The position numbers and the translations under genes are program-made. From the NCBI RefSeq assembly GCF_963666665.1, contig NZ_OY762999.1, positions 171,501 to 235,500 on the forward strand: DNA of 64,000 nucleotides, in the 5' to 3' direction. Positions 52,374 through 61,969 of this stretch are shown here, one piece after another (the stretch's first letter is position 1; each line of letters begins with the position of its first letter). The notes under the pieces were generated by a model. The model worked only from the letters and a program-made list of their open reading frames with translations. It did no database searches and was not told where the DNA came from. Origin of the DNA: Maridesulfovibrio sp. (GTDB lineage: Bacteria; Desulfobacterota; Desulfovibrionia; Desulfovibrionales; Desulfovibrionaceae).

Positions 52374-53564
52374 TTATTTAATGATCTCAAGTTCACGGCC
52401 GACTTTGATGAATGCATCAACCGCTCTGTTTACCTGTTCCGGAGTATGTGCGGCGGACATCTGGGTTCTGATGCGAGCCTGTCCGCGCGGTACTACCGGG
52501 AAGCTGAAGCCAATAACGTATATGCCTTCTTTGAGCAGTCCTGCGGCCATTTTCTGGGCCAGAACAGCATCGCCGAGCATTACAGGAATGATTGGATGGT
52601 TGCCGGGTACGAGGTTGAATCCGGCTTCTTCCATACGGGTGCGGAATATTTTGCTGTTTTCGTTAAGTCTTTCACGGAGTTCCGGCTTCTCTGCAATCAT
52701 ATCCAGAACAGCAATGGAAGTGGATGCAATTACCGGAGCAAGAGTGTTGGAGAAGAGGTAGGGGCGTGATCTCTGGCGCAGCCATTCAATGATTTCTTTG
52801 CGACCGGAAGTGTAGCCGCCGGAAGCACCGCCGAGTGCCTTACCGAGAGTTCCTGTGATGATGTCGACTCGGTCCAGCACTCCACAGTATTCAGGGGTAC
52901 CACGTCCGTTTTCACCTATGAAGCCAACTGCATGGGAATCGTCAACCATGACCATAGCGTCGTATTTGTCGGCCAGGTCACAGATGGATTTAAGATCGGC
53001 AATGATGCCGTCCATGGAGAAGACCCCGTCGGTGACGATCAGTTTATAACGGCAGTCAGCAGCAGCTTTAAGCTGTTCTTCAAGGTCGGCCATGTCGTTA
53101 TTATTGTAACGAAAGCGCTGGGCCTTGCAGAGGCGGACGCCGTCAATGATTGATGCATGGTTCAGGGAATCGCTGATAACCGCATCTTCTTTGGAAAGGA
53201 TTGTTTCGAAGAGACCGCCGTTGGCGTCGAAGCAGGAGCTGTAAAGAATTGTGTCTTCGGTTTTGAGAAATTCGCTGATCTTTTTTTCCAGGGCTTTGTG
53301 GACATCCTGCGTTCCGCAAATGAAACGTACTGAAGAAAGTCCGAACCCGTACTTATCCAGAGCCTTTTTACCCGTTTCAATCAGATCGGGGTTGTTAGCC
53401 AGTCCCAGATAGTTGTTGGCACAGAAGTTGAGAACTTCCTGACCGCCCTTAACCGAAATAAGGGCCTGTTGCTGGGATGTTATGATTCTTTCATCTTTGT
53501 AAAGGCCATTTGCTTTCAGCTCTTCGGTTTGGGCTGAAAGTGCCTGAAGTAAATTATTTTTCAT
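52374..53564 (-). CDS. kbl: Glycine C-acetyltransferase (2-amino-3-ketobutyrate CoA ligase)
   Basis: 396 residues, alpha-oxoamine synthase family of PLP enzymes. [16 protein letters not shown] is the N-terminal block, [16 protein letters not shown] the PLP aspartate region and [17 protein letters not shown] holds the PLP lysine. With Tdh it turns threonine into glycine and acetyl-CoA. GGGAGAAA precedes the ATG. Promoter and a candidate operator lie in the gap to the Lrp gene. Confidence 0.97.
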   Translation of the reverse strand: MKNNLLQALSAQTEELKANGLYKDERIITSQQQALISVKGGQEVLNFCANNYLGLANNPDLIETGKKALDKYGFGLSSVRFICGTQDVHKALEKKISEFLKTEDTILYSSCFDANGGLFETILSKEDAVISDSLNHASIIDGVRLCKAQRFRYNNNDMADLEEQLKAAADCRYKLIVTDGVFSMDGIIADLKSICDLADKYDAMVMVDDSHAVGFIGENGRGTPEYCGVLDRVDIITGTLGKALGGASGGYTSGRKEIIEWLRQRSRPYLFSNTLAPVIASTSIAVLDMIAEKPELRERLNENSKIFRTRMEEAGFNLVPGNHPIIPVMLGDAVLAQKMAAGLLKEGIYVIGFSFPVVPRGQARIRTQMSAAHTPEQVNRAVDAFIKVGRELEIIK

Positions 53565-53605
53565 ATACGTTTCTCCCTTCCAGTAATAGTGTTGCTACGC
53601 GTTAT

Positions 53606-53634
53606 TTAAAAAACAACATACTAAATTGTGTCAA
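53606..53634 (-). promoter_or_regulatory. Probable promoter of kbl-tdh
   Basis: On the minus strand TTGACA (53634-53629), a 17-base spacer and a weak -10 TTTTAA (53611-53606). The adjacent inverted repeat at 53636-53658 lies just upstream of the -35 box. Confidence 0.5.
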
Positions 53635-53635
53635 G

Positions 53636-53658
53636 CAAAATTTACACAATAAATTTTG
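53636..53658. promoter_or_regulatory. Candidate Lrp-family operator
   Basis: Perfect 9-bp arms CAAAATTTA (53636-53644) and TAAATTTTG (53650-53658) around CACAA. It is AT-rich, as Lrp/AsnC sites usually are, and lies between the divergent kbl and lrp genes, touching the kbl -35. Confidence 0.6.
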
Positions 53659-53795
53659 TGCGAAAGTTAAAAATAGCTCTGTTTTGATAAAATCGCATTA
53701 ATGAAATCAGATATTGACGGAATTGTTATTTTCCTCCTATGTATGTTTCATTAAATGATAAAAAGTGAATTTATTTTAAGTAAAGGAGATTTCGC

Positions 53796-54257
53796 GTGAA
53801 AGAGCGTCCTTTGGTACTTGATGATGTAGACCGCAAGATTATTGAAGAATTGCAGCGTAATGGGCGAGAGTCGTATAAAAATATCGCTCGTAAGCTTGGA
53901 GTATCCGACGGAACAGTGCGCTTGCGTACAGAACGGATGATCAAAAATGATTACTTGAGAATTACTGCTTCCGTAAACCCTCTCTATTTTGAAAACAGTC
54001 TTATCGCCATGGTCGGTATTAACCTTGAAGAAAGGGCTAACCCCGATATCATGGAAAAAATGGCTAATGTCCCCGGAGTTCAGTCTGTAATGAACGTTTC
54101 CGGACGATTCGACCTCCTTGTTGAAGTCTTTGTTTCCTCCCGAAATGCTTTTCGCCAGTTTCTGGTTGATGATTTATCTAATGTCGGCGGCGTAAAGTCG
54201 ACTGAGACTTTCATGTTTCTTGAAGCTGTTAACAAATGGGCAGAACATAAGGAGTAG
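53796..54257 (+). CDS. Lrp/AsnC-family regulator
   Basis: 153 residues from a GTG with AAGGAG eight bases upstream. The HTH (LDDVDRKIIEELQRNGRESY, NIARKLGVSDGTVRLRTERM) is followed by the RAM effector domain (residues 70-150). These proteins form octamers and respond to amino acids. It is divergent from kbl-tdh, whose products are glycine and acetyl-CoA, so threonine, glycine or leucine are plausible effectors. Confidence 0.93.
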   Translation: MKERPLVLDDVDRKIIEELQRNGRESYKNIARKLGVSDGTVRLRTERMIKNDYLRITASVNPLYFENSLIAMVGINLEERANPDIMEKMANVPGVQSVMNVSGRFDLLVEVFVSSRNAFRQFLVDDLSNVGGVKSTETFMFLEAVNKWAEHKE

Positions 54258-54272
54258 CAGTGGCTGCTCCTT
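54249..54272. terminator. Hairpin at the end of the Lrp gene
   Basis: A 10-bp stem AAGGAGTAGC/GCTGCTCCTT with one T-G pair and a 4-base loop; it includes the stop codon of the Lrp gene and lies between two convergent genes. No T-run follows. Confidence 0.55.
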
Positions 54273-54274
54273 AA

Positions 54275-55387
54275 TTAAGGTCTAAGAAATCTTATATTGC
54301 CGTTTTTGTAAGGATCAATCTTCAACTGCCCGTCCGGGCAGGCTCCACGAAAAGCAGGATCACTACAGTCTAACCTCTGTGATGGTCTATACAGGCGTTG
54401 CTGGATCAACTGGATTTTGCGTTTACGTTTGCGGCGTAGTATATCATCTACGCTTTTTACGTGTTCGTCCCAGCGTTTGTAAGCCCTGTATGTCTTACTG
54501 AGACTTTCGTAATCAACTGTCTCATCCTTGCGTCTGATCCCGAACAGGTTAAGCATTCTGCGGACAAAAGTTTCCTTGGGCTTAATCTTGATTTTTACAT
54601 GGGCTTTATTGAGCTTCTCTTCGTGGTTGTTCGTTTCTTTGTCTTGTTTTTGTTTGTCCTTGATTTTGATGGCGGTAATGGTTTGCTGCAGGTCTTTGAT
54701 CCGGCGGGACTTTTGCTGTTCTACTGTTGTGTCTTTTTTTGAAAGTTGCTGGTAGTCCAGTGATAGGAATACATCTCGTCCGGTTTGCAGTAATATCAGA
54801 TCATAGACCGAAGCCATGTTCATCTCTGCATATGGCTGATGGTAAAACATCTCTTCTTCAACTTCCCTGATATCCCGTTGGGTATAATCAATCTTTCCGC
54901 TGCGGTATGCTTCGAGTACAGCCTTCAGAGCCGGAGATGGTTCAACTTCTCCAGCTTTGACCGCCTTGCCGCCCGATTTGATGATGGCAAGGTCTTCCCT
55001 GCTGACCGAATAATCAATTTCGGTGTCGGTTTTATTGGTGTGGGTTGGGAGGGTTCCGTTTTTTACCCTTTCGATGATTTCCTTCAATTCTTTTGAAGGT
55101 CTTATCTCGTCAGCCTTTTGAGGATTGACTTTTTCCTTATTCGGAATTGGTGCCAGTCTTGGCTGCAGGATATCTGCTTCAATGATTTCTGTATTATTGT
55201 TGATGCTAAAATTAAGACTGAAGCTTTCGTTGCTGTTCGGGGCTTGGTTTTTCGTGATGTTTTTATAAGGAATGGCTGCAGCAACAGGAGATACGGGCAA
55301 TAGCAATATCGCAGCAGTCAGCATTAAAATCACGATTGTTTTGGTGCGAAGTGTTGCAGTTTCTGGTGCGAATTGCCGTATGGGCAT
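54275..55387 (-). CDS. Exported protein of unknown function
   Basis: 370 residues. An N-terminal hydrophobic segment (TIVILMLTAAILLLPVSPVA) with AAA following is a signal peptide or anchor. The rest is hydrophilic: an Asn/Thr-rich part, two similar segments (SKELKEIIERVKNGTLPT and SPALKAVLEAYRSGKIDYT, a short internal repeat), then Lys/Arg/Gln-rich helices (DKQKQDKETNNHEEKLNKAH) and a C-terminal part with two cysteines (LDCSDPAFRGACPDG) that may form a disulfide. The first repeat resembles motifs in flagellar or secretion-associated proteins only loosely. No family is recognised. Confidence 0.75.
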   Translation of the reverse strand: MPIRQFAPETATLRTKTIVILMLTAAILLLPVSPVAAAIPYKNITKNQAPNSNESFSLNFSINNNTEIIEADILQPRLAPIPNKEKVNPQKADEIRPSKELKEIIERVKNGTLPTHTNKTDTEIDYSVSREDLAIIKSGGKAVKAGEVEPSPALKAVLEAYRSGKIDYTQRDIREVEEEMFYHQPYAEMNMASVYDLILLQTGRDVFLSLDYQQLSKKDTTVEQQKSRRIKDLQQTITAIKIKDKQKQDKETNNHEEKLNKAHVKIKIKPKETFVRRMLNLFGIRRKDETVDYESLSKTYRAYKRWDEHVKSVDDILRRKRKRKIQLIQQRLYRPSQRLDCSDPAFRGACPDGQLKIDPYKNGNIRFLRP

Positions 55388-55557
55388 GCTTCATCCTTGA
55401 ATAATATTGCTGTTAAGACTGGTTTTTAGTTTTAATTAATTGTTTTATTACAAAAGAATCTTTTATCCTTTAGCAATTTATGTCAATATACGCTAAAGAG
55501 TTCGTGTTCAAAAAGAATTTTCATTTATCCCTAGCGACATTTACTCCGGTGGAGAAT

Positions 55558-57840
55558 ATGGTCAAATTTTTTAAAATAAGAAAGGGCCAGGTCCTTCCAT
55601 ACAAGCTTCTTGTATATATTTTAATTTGCAGTTCCTTTTTTACCATTCTCGGCACCAGCGTCCAGCTGTATATGGAGTACCGCAGTGATGTCAGCGAGAT
55701 ACAAAAAGGGTTCGGCCAGATTGAGCACAGCTACGTCAATACGATTGCCGCAAGTCTTTGGGATATCAATATAGACCATGTTAAAATTCAGCTTGAAGGG
55801 GCTTTGAAACTTCCGGGTATGCGTTATCTTGAGGTTGTTGAAATGTCGTTCGGATCTGTTGACCCGGTGGCATTTATCGGTAAAGTCCCTGCAGGCGGCA
55901 ATGTTATTGAGAAAAATTTTCCACTGGTCCATGTCATAGACGGGAAAAGTGTTGAGGTCGGGCAACTGCGTGCAGTGGCTGATCTGGACAATGTTTTCAA
56001 GCGGTTGCGTTTGAGAGTCTTTGTTGTTCTGCTTACTCAGGCAGTTAAGACCTTTCTAGTCGCTCTTTTCATCCTCATGATTATTCATTATATGGTCACC
56101 CGTCATTTGCAGACCATGGCTGAATATGCTCAGGAGATGGATATCAGCACCCTCGGCCGTGAGCTGGTGCTTAAGCGGCGTAAGAAAAATTCCAAACCGG
56201 ACGAGATTGACCGCGTTGCTGAAGCTTTCAATGAAATGCGCCTTAATTTGATTCGGGATATTGCAGAGCGTAAGAAAGCTGAAGAAGCTTTGCGGCAGTC
56301 AAATATGATTGTTGAAAAAAGTCCCATGGTTCTTTTTAAATGGAGAAACGAGTACGACTGGCCTGTAGAGCTTGTTTCCCAGAATGTCAGCCAGTTGGGA
56401 TTTGATGCTGATGACTTTATGTCCGGCAGGATCAAGTATGGTGAGGTTATTCATCCTGATGATAAAGCCAAGGTAGAGGAAGAGGTTCAAGGTTTCATTG
56501 ATACCGGTGTGGACCATTATAGGCACGAGTACCGGATTGTTGATCCCACCGGACGGGTTTACTGGATAGCTGACAGTACTGTTGTTGTCAGGGATGATTC
56601 AGGAAATGTGACTTCATACCTTGGTATTGCCTTTGACTTTACGGAAAAGAAGACTGCTGAAAACGAATTGGCCCGGTTGCGCAACCTGCTTAAAAATACC
56701 ATTGATTCCATGCCGACAATGCTGGTCGGTGTCGACGAATCCCTGCGTATCAACCAGTGGAACAGATCTGCTGAAGAAGATACCGGACTGACCTATGAAC
56801 AGGTCTGGGGTATGCAGTTAATGGATGTTTTCCCCCAGCTCAAAGACGAGCGGGGCCTGATTATGGACTCGGTTGAGAAGCTTGAGGTCCGGGAGAAGAA
56901 TAAGATTCCGTTTAATTCGGACGGGCATATCCAGTATAAGAATATCAAGATTTATCCCCTGCTTGAAAGTGAAGAAGGACGGGGCGCAGTTGTGCTTATT
57001 GATGACGTGACCATGAAGTCTCGCCTTGAAGATATGATGATCCAGACCGAAAAGATGATGTCCGTAGGTGGGCTTGCTGCCGGTATGGCTCATGAGATTA
57101 ACAATCCGCTGGGCGCAGTTCTTTCTGGGGTGCAGGGAACTGAAAGACGTTTATCTCCTTCTTTGAAGAAGAATATAGAAGTTGCCTCTGAACTGGGACT
57201 GGATTTGAATAAAGTCCATGAGTACATGGATAAGCGTGGTATTCTCGGTTACCTGCGAGGTATCAGCGATGCAGGCCGCAGGGCGGCTTCAATTGTTCGT
57301 AATATGCTTGAATTCAGTCGTAAAAGCGAGTCTTCCCGTAAACAGGTTCAGGTGAAAGGCATACTCGAAAAATCTTTGAGCCTTGCGGAAAATGACTATG
57401 ACCTTAAGAAAAAATATGATTTTAAAGTCATTGAAATCCGCAGGGACTACGAACAGAATCTGCCCTCCGTAAATATTACCGAAACTGAGATTGAACAGGT
57501 CTTTTTGAATATTTTCAAAAATGCTGCTCAGGCTATGGCAGATAAAGAATTTAATGGGGAACGTCCTACTTTGACTTTGAGAACCCGGAAGGACGGTGAT
57601 TTTGTGCGCGTTGAAGTAGAGGATAACGGTCCGGGAATGGATGAAGATGTTCGTAAAAGGGTTTTTGAGCCGTTTTATACTACCAAGCGCGTAGGTCTTG
57701 GAACAGGGCTTGGGCTTTCAGTTTCCTATTTTATTATTACCCGTAATCATGAGGGAGAATTCCTTGTTGAGTCTGAGGAGGGCAAGGGGTCAAAATTCAT
57801 AATAAGATTACCTGCCGGTGATCACCATGAAAATGCATAA
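55558..57840 (+). CDS. Membrane-bound PAS sensor histidine kinase
   Basis: 760 residues from the ATG at 55558, just after GGTGGAGA; an upstream ATG adds 26 residues. Two membrane helices (near 19-38 and 157-180) flank a periplasmic sensor domain; a HAMP-like segment, two PAS domains (about 260-370 and 385-490), a HisKA domain with H512 in GMAHEINNPLGAVLSG, and a HATPase with NIFKNAAQAM and GLGTGLGLSVSYFI follow. It has no adjacent response regulator, so it is an orphan kinase. A chemoreceptor gene lies downstream. Confidence 0.93.
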   Translation: MVKFFKIRKGQVLPYKLLVYILICSSFFTILGTSVQLYMEYRSDVSEIQKGFGQIEHSYVNTIAASLWDINIDHVKIQLEGALKLPGMRYLEVVEMSFGSVDPVAFIGKVPAGGNVIEKNFPLVHVIDGKSVEVGQLRAVADLDNVFKRLRLRVFVVLLTQAVKTFLVALFILMIIHYMVTRHLQTMAEYAQEMDISTLGRELVLKRRKKNSKPDEIDRVAEAFNEMRLNLIRDIAERKKAEEALRQSNMIVEKSPMVLFKWRNEYDWPVELVSQNVSQLGFDADDFMSGRIKYGEVIHPDDKAKVEEEVQGFIDTGVDHYRHEYRIVDPTGRVYWIADSTVVVRDDSGNVTSYLGIAFDFTEKKTAENELARLRNLLKNTIDSMPTMLVGVDESLRINQWNRSAEEDTGLTYEQVWGMQLMDVFPQLKDERGLIMDSVEKLEVREKNKIPFNSDGHIQYKNIKIYPLLESEEGRGAVVLIDDVTMKSRLEDMMIQTEKMMSVGGLAAGMAHEINNPLGAVLSGVQGTERRLSPSLKKNIEVASELGLDLNKVHEYMDKRGILGYLRGISDAGRRAASIVRNMLEFSRKSESSRKQVQVKGILEKSLSLAENDYDLKKKYDFKVIEIRRDYEQNLPSVNITETEIEQVFLNIFKNAAQAMADKEFNGERPTLTLRTRKDGDFVRVEVEDNGPGMDEDVRKRVFEPFYTTKRVGLGTGLGLSVSYFIITRNHEGEFLVESEEGKGSKFIIRLPAGDHHENA

Positions 57841-57865
57841 CCAAGAAGTTAGATAAAGTCTTACT

Positions 57866-57899
57866 AGAAAGCCTTCTGCCTGTCAGAAGGCTTTTTTTT
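57866..57899 (+). terminator. Terminator of the histidine kinase gene
   Basis: Perfect 11-bp stem AAAGCCTTCTG/CAGAAGGCTTT (57868-57878 with 57884-57894), a 5-base loop and five further T. Confidence 0.94.
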
Positions 57900-58044
57900 G
57901 TGTTATGATATTGGTTAGGTGGATTATAATTCATAATTCCGTGTGATTCACTTAAGTAATTCCAGTTTGGAACGATATATAGATAATATATCATGAGTGG
58001 TGCTTACGTTTATTTCGTACAGAATTTGGTAGGAGGTTACCTGA

Positions 58045-60135
58045 ATGAGGTTGGACATCAAGAATAAGCTTATATTGTTGATTCTAGCAGCTGTATTGCT
58101 ATGTGCAGGCGGTATGGCGTCAATTTCTTTTGTTAAAATGACAGATATGGCTCAGACTGCTTTTGAGGAGTCTTCGCTAAGTGAATTGCAGCAAGTGGAT
58201 AATTTTATATCCGAGTTTATGCATGAAGCAGAGTTGAATGCCAAATTTTTAGCTGGTGAACCGGCGGTTACCGAGTCTTTCGGAAATAACTTGAATCTGG
58301 TTCAGGATAAGAGTCTTGATGCAGTTAAAAGAGAGTGGATGAATGATAAGGCAAAGGCGGCTTTTGATCTGATGAAAAGGCTGGTTACCAGTCACGATGC
58401 TTATGATTTCGCCTTTTTCGGAATGGATGACGGCGGGTTCAACATGTATCCGGAAGACGGCATGCCTGCCGGTTATGATCCCCGTGCAAGACCGTGGTAT
58501 ACCGAAGCCGTCGCGGGAGCTAAGGATACTTCTGTCAGTAAGGCGTATAAATCCACAACAGGTGTGGCTGTAAGCTCCATCACCTCCAAGATAAGAGATA
58601 ACGGCAGGGTTATTGGTGTCGTCGGTTTTGACATCAACTTGTCGACGCTTACCGATGTTGTCTCAGCAATCAAGATAGGTAAGACCGGATACATTATATT
58701 AATGGAAGGGGACAACACCATCCTCTCCGATCCTGTAAATAAAGATTATGCTTTCAAGAAGGCTGAGGATCTTGATGATCCGGGTATGAAGAAACTGGCT
58801 GCAATGAAAGATAGCTTTGCTCCGGTCACCCTTGGCGGAGAGGATAAGTTCGTCAGGGTTTTTACCTCTCCTGCCCTCGGCTGGAAGCTGGCTCTGCTGA
58901 TCGACAAGTCCGAAATTATGGAAGGTGCGTATGATACCGTTAAAGATACCCTGCTTATGGGGCTTGGTATTGCTGTCGTGCTTTGTCTTTTCGGATGGTT
59001 TGTTGCCAGGTCTATTGCCAATCCTATCCAGATGCTTGTCGGTGCGGCGCAATCCGTTTCCAAAGGTGATTTTGATGCCATTCCAGATGAGTCCCGCTTC
59101 TCCGGTGAGCTGCTTACCTTGCAGCAGGCTTTGAAAGGCATGGTTGTTGATCTGGGCAAGTTGCTCAAGACAACTGAAGAGAAAGGCCTCGAAGCTGAAG
59201 AACAGACAAAGCTGGCTAAAGAAGCCTTGGCTGAGGCCGAGGAAGCACGGAAAGCAGCAGAGAGTGCCAAGCGTGAAGGTATGCTGCAGGCAGCAGGGCA
59301 GTTGGAGCAGATTGTCGACCAGATTACCAGCGCATCTCAGGAACTTTCCGCCCAGATAGAGCAGTCCAGATCCGGTGCTGAAATCCAGAGAGAGCGTTCA
59401 TCTGAGGCTGCAACTGCGATGGAAGAGATGAATGCATCTGTTTTTGAAGTTGCACAGAATGCTTCTCAGGCAGCTGAAAGCGCTGACGATGCCCGCAAGC
59501 AAGCTGATGCCGGTGGCGGAATTGTTGATAATGTTATTTCAAGTATTGGTGAAGTTGATGCCGCAGCAGGTCAGATGGCTACAGGGCTTGAGACTCTGGG
59601 CAGGAGGGCCGAGGGTATCGGGCAGGTTATGAATGTGATTACCGACATCGCAGACCAGACTAACTTGCTGGCACTTAACGCTGCAATCGAAGCCGCCCGT
59701 GCCGGAGAGGCTGGACGAGGGTTTGCGGTTGTAGCGGATGAAGTCCGCAAATTGGCTGAAAAAACCATGGATGCCACTAAGGAAGTCGGAGAAGCTGTTT
59801 CAGCTATTCAGTCCGGAACCCGCAATAGCATCAGTGATATGGAAAAAGCCTCCGGTATGGTTGAAAGGAGTACTGCTTATGCTTCCGAGGCTGGGAAGTC
59901 TCTTTCTTCAATAGTTAATATTGTAGAGTCAACAGCAGATCAGGTTAGAGCTATTGCCACTGCATCTGAGGAACAGTCTGCCGCTTCTGAAGAGATTAAT
60001 CGTAATACTGATGAAATTAATCGCATTGCTTCTGAAACATCACAGGCTATGGAGCAGTCTTCCCAAGCTGTGCATGAGTTGTCCCGCCTCTCTGAAGATC
60101 TTAAGAGTGTTATAGATGATTTGAAAAAAGTGTAA
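58045..60135 (+). CDS. Methyl-accepting chemotaxis protein with dCache sensor
   Basis: 696 residues. TM1 (about 8-30), a periplasmic double-Cache domain (35-300), TM2 (near 305-325), HAMP, a coiled coil ([10 protein letters not shown]), and the signalling hairpin tip ([20 protein letters not shown]) are in order. The membrane-distal Cache module has Y144, R149, W151 and Y152 (YDPRARPWY) and D196 (VVGFDINL), the spacing I recall for amino-acid-binding dCache domains. No C-terminal CheR pentapeptide is present. GGAGGT precedes the ATG. It probably senses amino acids. Confidence 0.95.
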   Translation: MRLDIKNKLILLILAAVLLCAGGMASISFVKMTDMAQTAFEESSLSELQQVDNFISEFMHEAELNAKFLAGEPAVTESFGNNLNLVQDKSLDAVKREWMNDKAKAAFDLMKRLVTSHDAYDFAFFGMDDGGFNMYPEDGMPAGYDPRARPWYTEAVAGAKDTSVSKAYKSTTGVAVSSITSKIRDNGRVIGVVGFDINLSTLTDVVSAIKIGKTGYIILMEGDNTILSDPVNKDYAFKKAEDLDDPGMKKLAAMKDSFAPVTLGGEDKFVRVFTSPALGWKLALLIDKSEIMEGAYDTVKDTLLMGLGIAVVLCLFGWFVARSIANPIQMLVGAAQSVSKGDFDAIPDESRFSGELLTLQQALKGMVVDLGKLLKTTEEKGLEAEEQTKLAKEALAEAEEARKAAESAKREGMLQAAGQLEQIVDQITSASQELSAQIEQSRSGAEIQRERSSEAATAMEEMNASVFEVAQNASQAAESADDARKQADAGGGIVDNVISSIGEVDAAAGQMATGLETLGRRAEGIGQVMNVITDIADQTNLLALNAAIEAARAGEAGRGFAVVADEVRKLAEKTMDATKEVGEAVSAIQSGTRNSISDMEKASGMVERSTAYASEAGKSLSSIVNIVESTADQVRAIATASEEQSAASEEINRNTDEINRIASETSQAMEQSSQAVHELSRLSEDLKSVIDDLKKV

Positions 60136-60584
60136 GATCTGATTCAAAATTGATTTAAAAGCCGTTATCCAGGAGGATGGCGGCTTTTTTTATTTTCCAC
60201 TGCAATGGTGGGGTTTTAACAGGATGTATTTTCGAGTTATAGATAGTGTAAAATACATTGGAATATGTTTGTAATATGTAGATGTGATAAAATATGCTGC
60301 ATTCTGCTTTGCGATAATTAGTTTAATTAAACTGTTGTATTAAATTATATGCTGTATAAAAGAACGCAGTGTATGGTTGTGTTTTGTTTATTTTGTAATT
60401 AGAGCGTGTCCTGTATTGTTTTTAGTATGTCTGGATAGTATTGATTTTATATAATATATTGTTGCGGTGTACACTTCCGCTCTTGATATTGTTTTGAAAA
60501 GTGGTTAGGTTCCGCTCTCAAAGATATGTGCGTTTTGAAGGGGGAATGCATAAATCCGGCCTTTACTTCAGGGGGAAAATTTTT
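60136..60584. other. AT-rich gene-free region (449 bases)
   Basis: It begins with the chemoreceptor terminator and otherwise has only short chance frames. Near its right end are a perfect TATAAT (60450-60455, no good -35 at 17 bases) and the palindrome GTGTACAC (60467-60474), likely control elements of the GntR gene. The middle part, very AT-rich, shows nothing recognisable. Confidence 0.6.
60158..60192 (+). terminator. Terminator of the chemoreceptor gene
   Basis: Stem AAGCCGTTATCC/GGATGGCGGCTT (two G-T pairs) with a short loop and seven T. It lies 23 bases past the stop. Confidence 0.92.
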
Positions 60585-61214
60585 ATGGTATCCAGTGTTG
60601 GACTGAAAAGACGGGTTTTGCGTGATGATGTTGTAGAGCACATCGTAGGCTGCATTTTGAAAGGACATCTGAAGCCCGGTGATAAGATTATCGAAACTCG
60701 AATTTCACGGGAGCTGCAGGTCAGTCAGGGTGCTGTGCGGGAGGCGATCAGGGATCTGACCGCCAGAGGTTTTGTTGAGACCGAACCCTACAAAGGGTCC
60801 CGGGTAAAAGTCCTGTCCTCAGATGAATTATATGATTATTTTGCAGTACGGAGTGAGCTTGAGCCTCTGGCTCTCAGCTGGGGGTACGAGCTGAACAGGA
60901 TTGACGTTGAAGGCCTTATGTCCGCTGTCGAAAGTATGTTTGACGGAGTTGAGCGTCAGGATATGACTGCCTTAGGTCAGGCTGATCTTGATTTTCACAG
61001 GACGATCATGGAGTGTTCCGGAAACTGTTCACTTGTCCGTTCATGGGAAGCTCTGGCTAACGATTACTGGATGTTCACCTTGGTAAAACAGCATTTGGAG
61101 AACGGCGTTGATCTCGGCGTACATGCGCAAGAACACAAAGATATTGTTGATGCCGTCAAAGCAGGAGATCTTGAGCTTACTAAAGAACTTCTGCGGAATC
61201 ATTATTCACTTTAA
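60585..61214 (+). CDS. GntR-family regulator, FadR/FCD type
   Basis: 209 residues from the ATG at 60585, which has AGGGGG upstream; longer starts add 13 or 28 residues. The N-terminal winged HTH (KPGDKIIETRISRELQVSQG, AVREAIRDLTARGFV) is followed by the helical FCD effector domain with metal ligands in DLDFHRTIMECSGN and HAQEHKDIV. FCD regulators bind organic acids or related metabolites. It stands alone, so it may control itself or a distant operon. Confidence 0.92.
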   Translation: MVSSVGLKRRVLRDDVVEHIVGCILKGHLKPGDKIIETRISRELQVSQGAVREAIRDLTARGFVETEPYKGSRVKVLSSDELYDYFAVRSELEPLALSWGYELNRIDVEGLMSAVESMFDGVERQDMTALGQADLDFHRTIMECSGNCSLVRSWEALANDYWMFTLVKQHLENGVDLGVHAQEHKDIVDAVKAGDLELTKELLRNHYSL

Positions 61215-61236
61215 GTTTCAGAAGTGACATCTTAAG

Positions 61237-61896
61237 TTAACGCATTGCATCAGCTATTCTTTGCTGTTGCCCTAGATATTTGTTCTGTCGGGTGGAGCGG
61301 ATGAATGACTTTACTCCCTTCACCCCGTTAACTCCTGCGGCTATCTGCTTGGCCTTGACCGCTTCATTTATGCTGGCGACCCTGCCCATAAGTACCACAT
61401 TGCATTGTACTGATTTAACTGCCACGTTGGCTCCCCATACGGAGTCATCATTCAGCAGTGCGCTTTTTACTGCCATTTGGATCATATAGTCATCCGTCTT
61501 AGCGCATGCATTCTCGTCTTCAGCGAACAGATAGGTAGTAAGGGAATTGACGTTCTTGTTTTTTCTGACAATCTTGCGGATCAGCTGAAAATCTTCCTTG
61601 TTATCGTATTCTCCGACCACATAAACGTGCCCGTTGTATGCATAGGTGCTCAGGTCCATGATATTGAGATTCTTTTCGTTGATAATTTCAGACTGAATGC
61701 TGGTTTCAAGCATTTCGTCTTCAACGATAGTCTGGAAGCCGCGCTCATCTGTGCTGATGGCATAGGCATTGTAAAATGTACCGACTGATGACGGAATCAT
61801 CATAGGTCCGGGTAACGGTGGGATAAGCACTGAAGCGGAGCATCCGCTCATGCAGGTCAAAGCTAGCAGGGCAAGGCAAAATATTAATTTCCGCAT
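61237..61896 (-). CDS. BON-domain lipoprotein
   Basis: 219 residues from the ATG at 61896, where a lipoprotein signal starts (LALLALTCMSGC, lipidated C19); an upstream TTG adds 15 residues and would spoil the signal. Two BON-like domains follow (ETSIQSEIINEKNLNIMDLS, VVGEYDNKEDFQ; and IQMAVKSALLNDDSVWG, VVLMGRVASINEAVKAKQIA). BON proteins of the OsmY/DolP type bind membranes and protect the envelope. It is convergent with the GntR gene. Confidence 0.9.
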   Translation of the reverse strand: MRKLIFCLALLALTCMSGCSASVLIPPLPGPMMIPSSVGTFYNAYAISTDERGFQTIVEDEMLETSIQSEIINEKNLNIMDLSTYAYNGHVYVVGEYDNKEDFQLIRKIVRKNKNVNSLTTYLFAEDENACAKTDDYMIQMAVKSALLNDDSVWGANVAVKSVQCNVVLMGRVASINEAVKAKQIAAGVNGVKGVKSFIRSTRQNKYLGQQQRIADAMR

Positions 61897-61969
61897 CTCG
61901 TCATCATCCTTGATTAGAGTTTCTGAGTGCAGATAAAGCAAAAGCTGTGCCGTTTTGTTTAAAGTATAT

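Noticed and set aside
51402..52769. 455-residue open frame on the plus strand across tdh and kbl
   Set aside because: It is antisense to two intact enzymes with full motifs and itself shows no domain or ribosome site.
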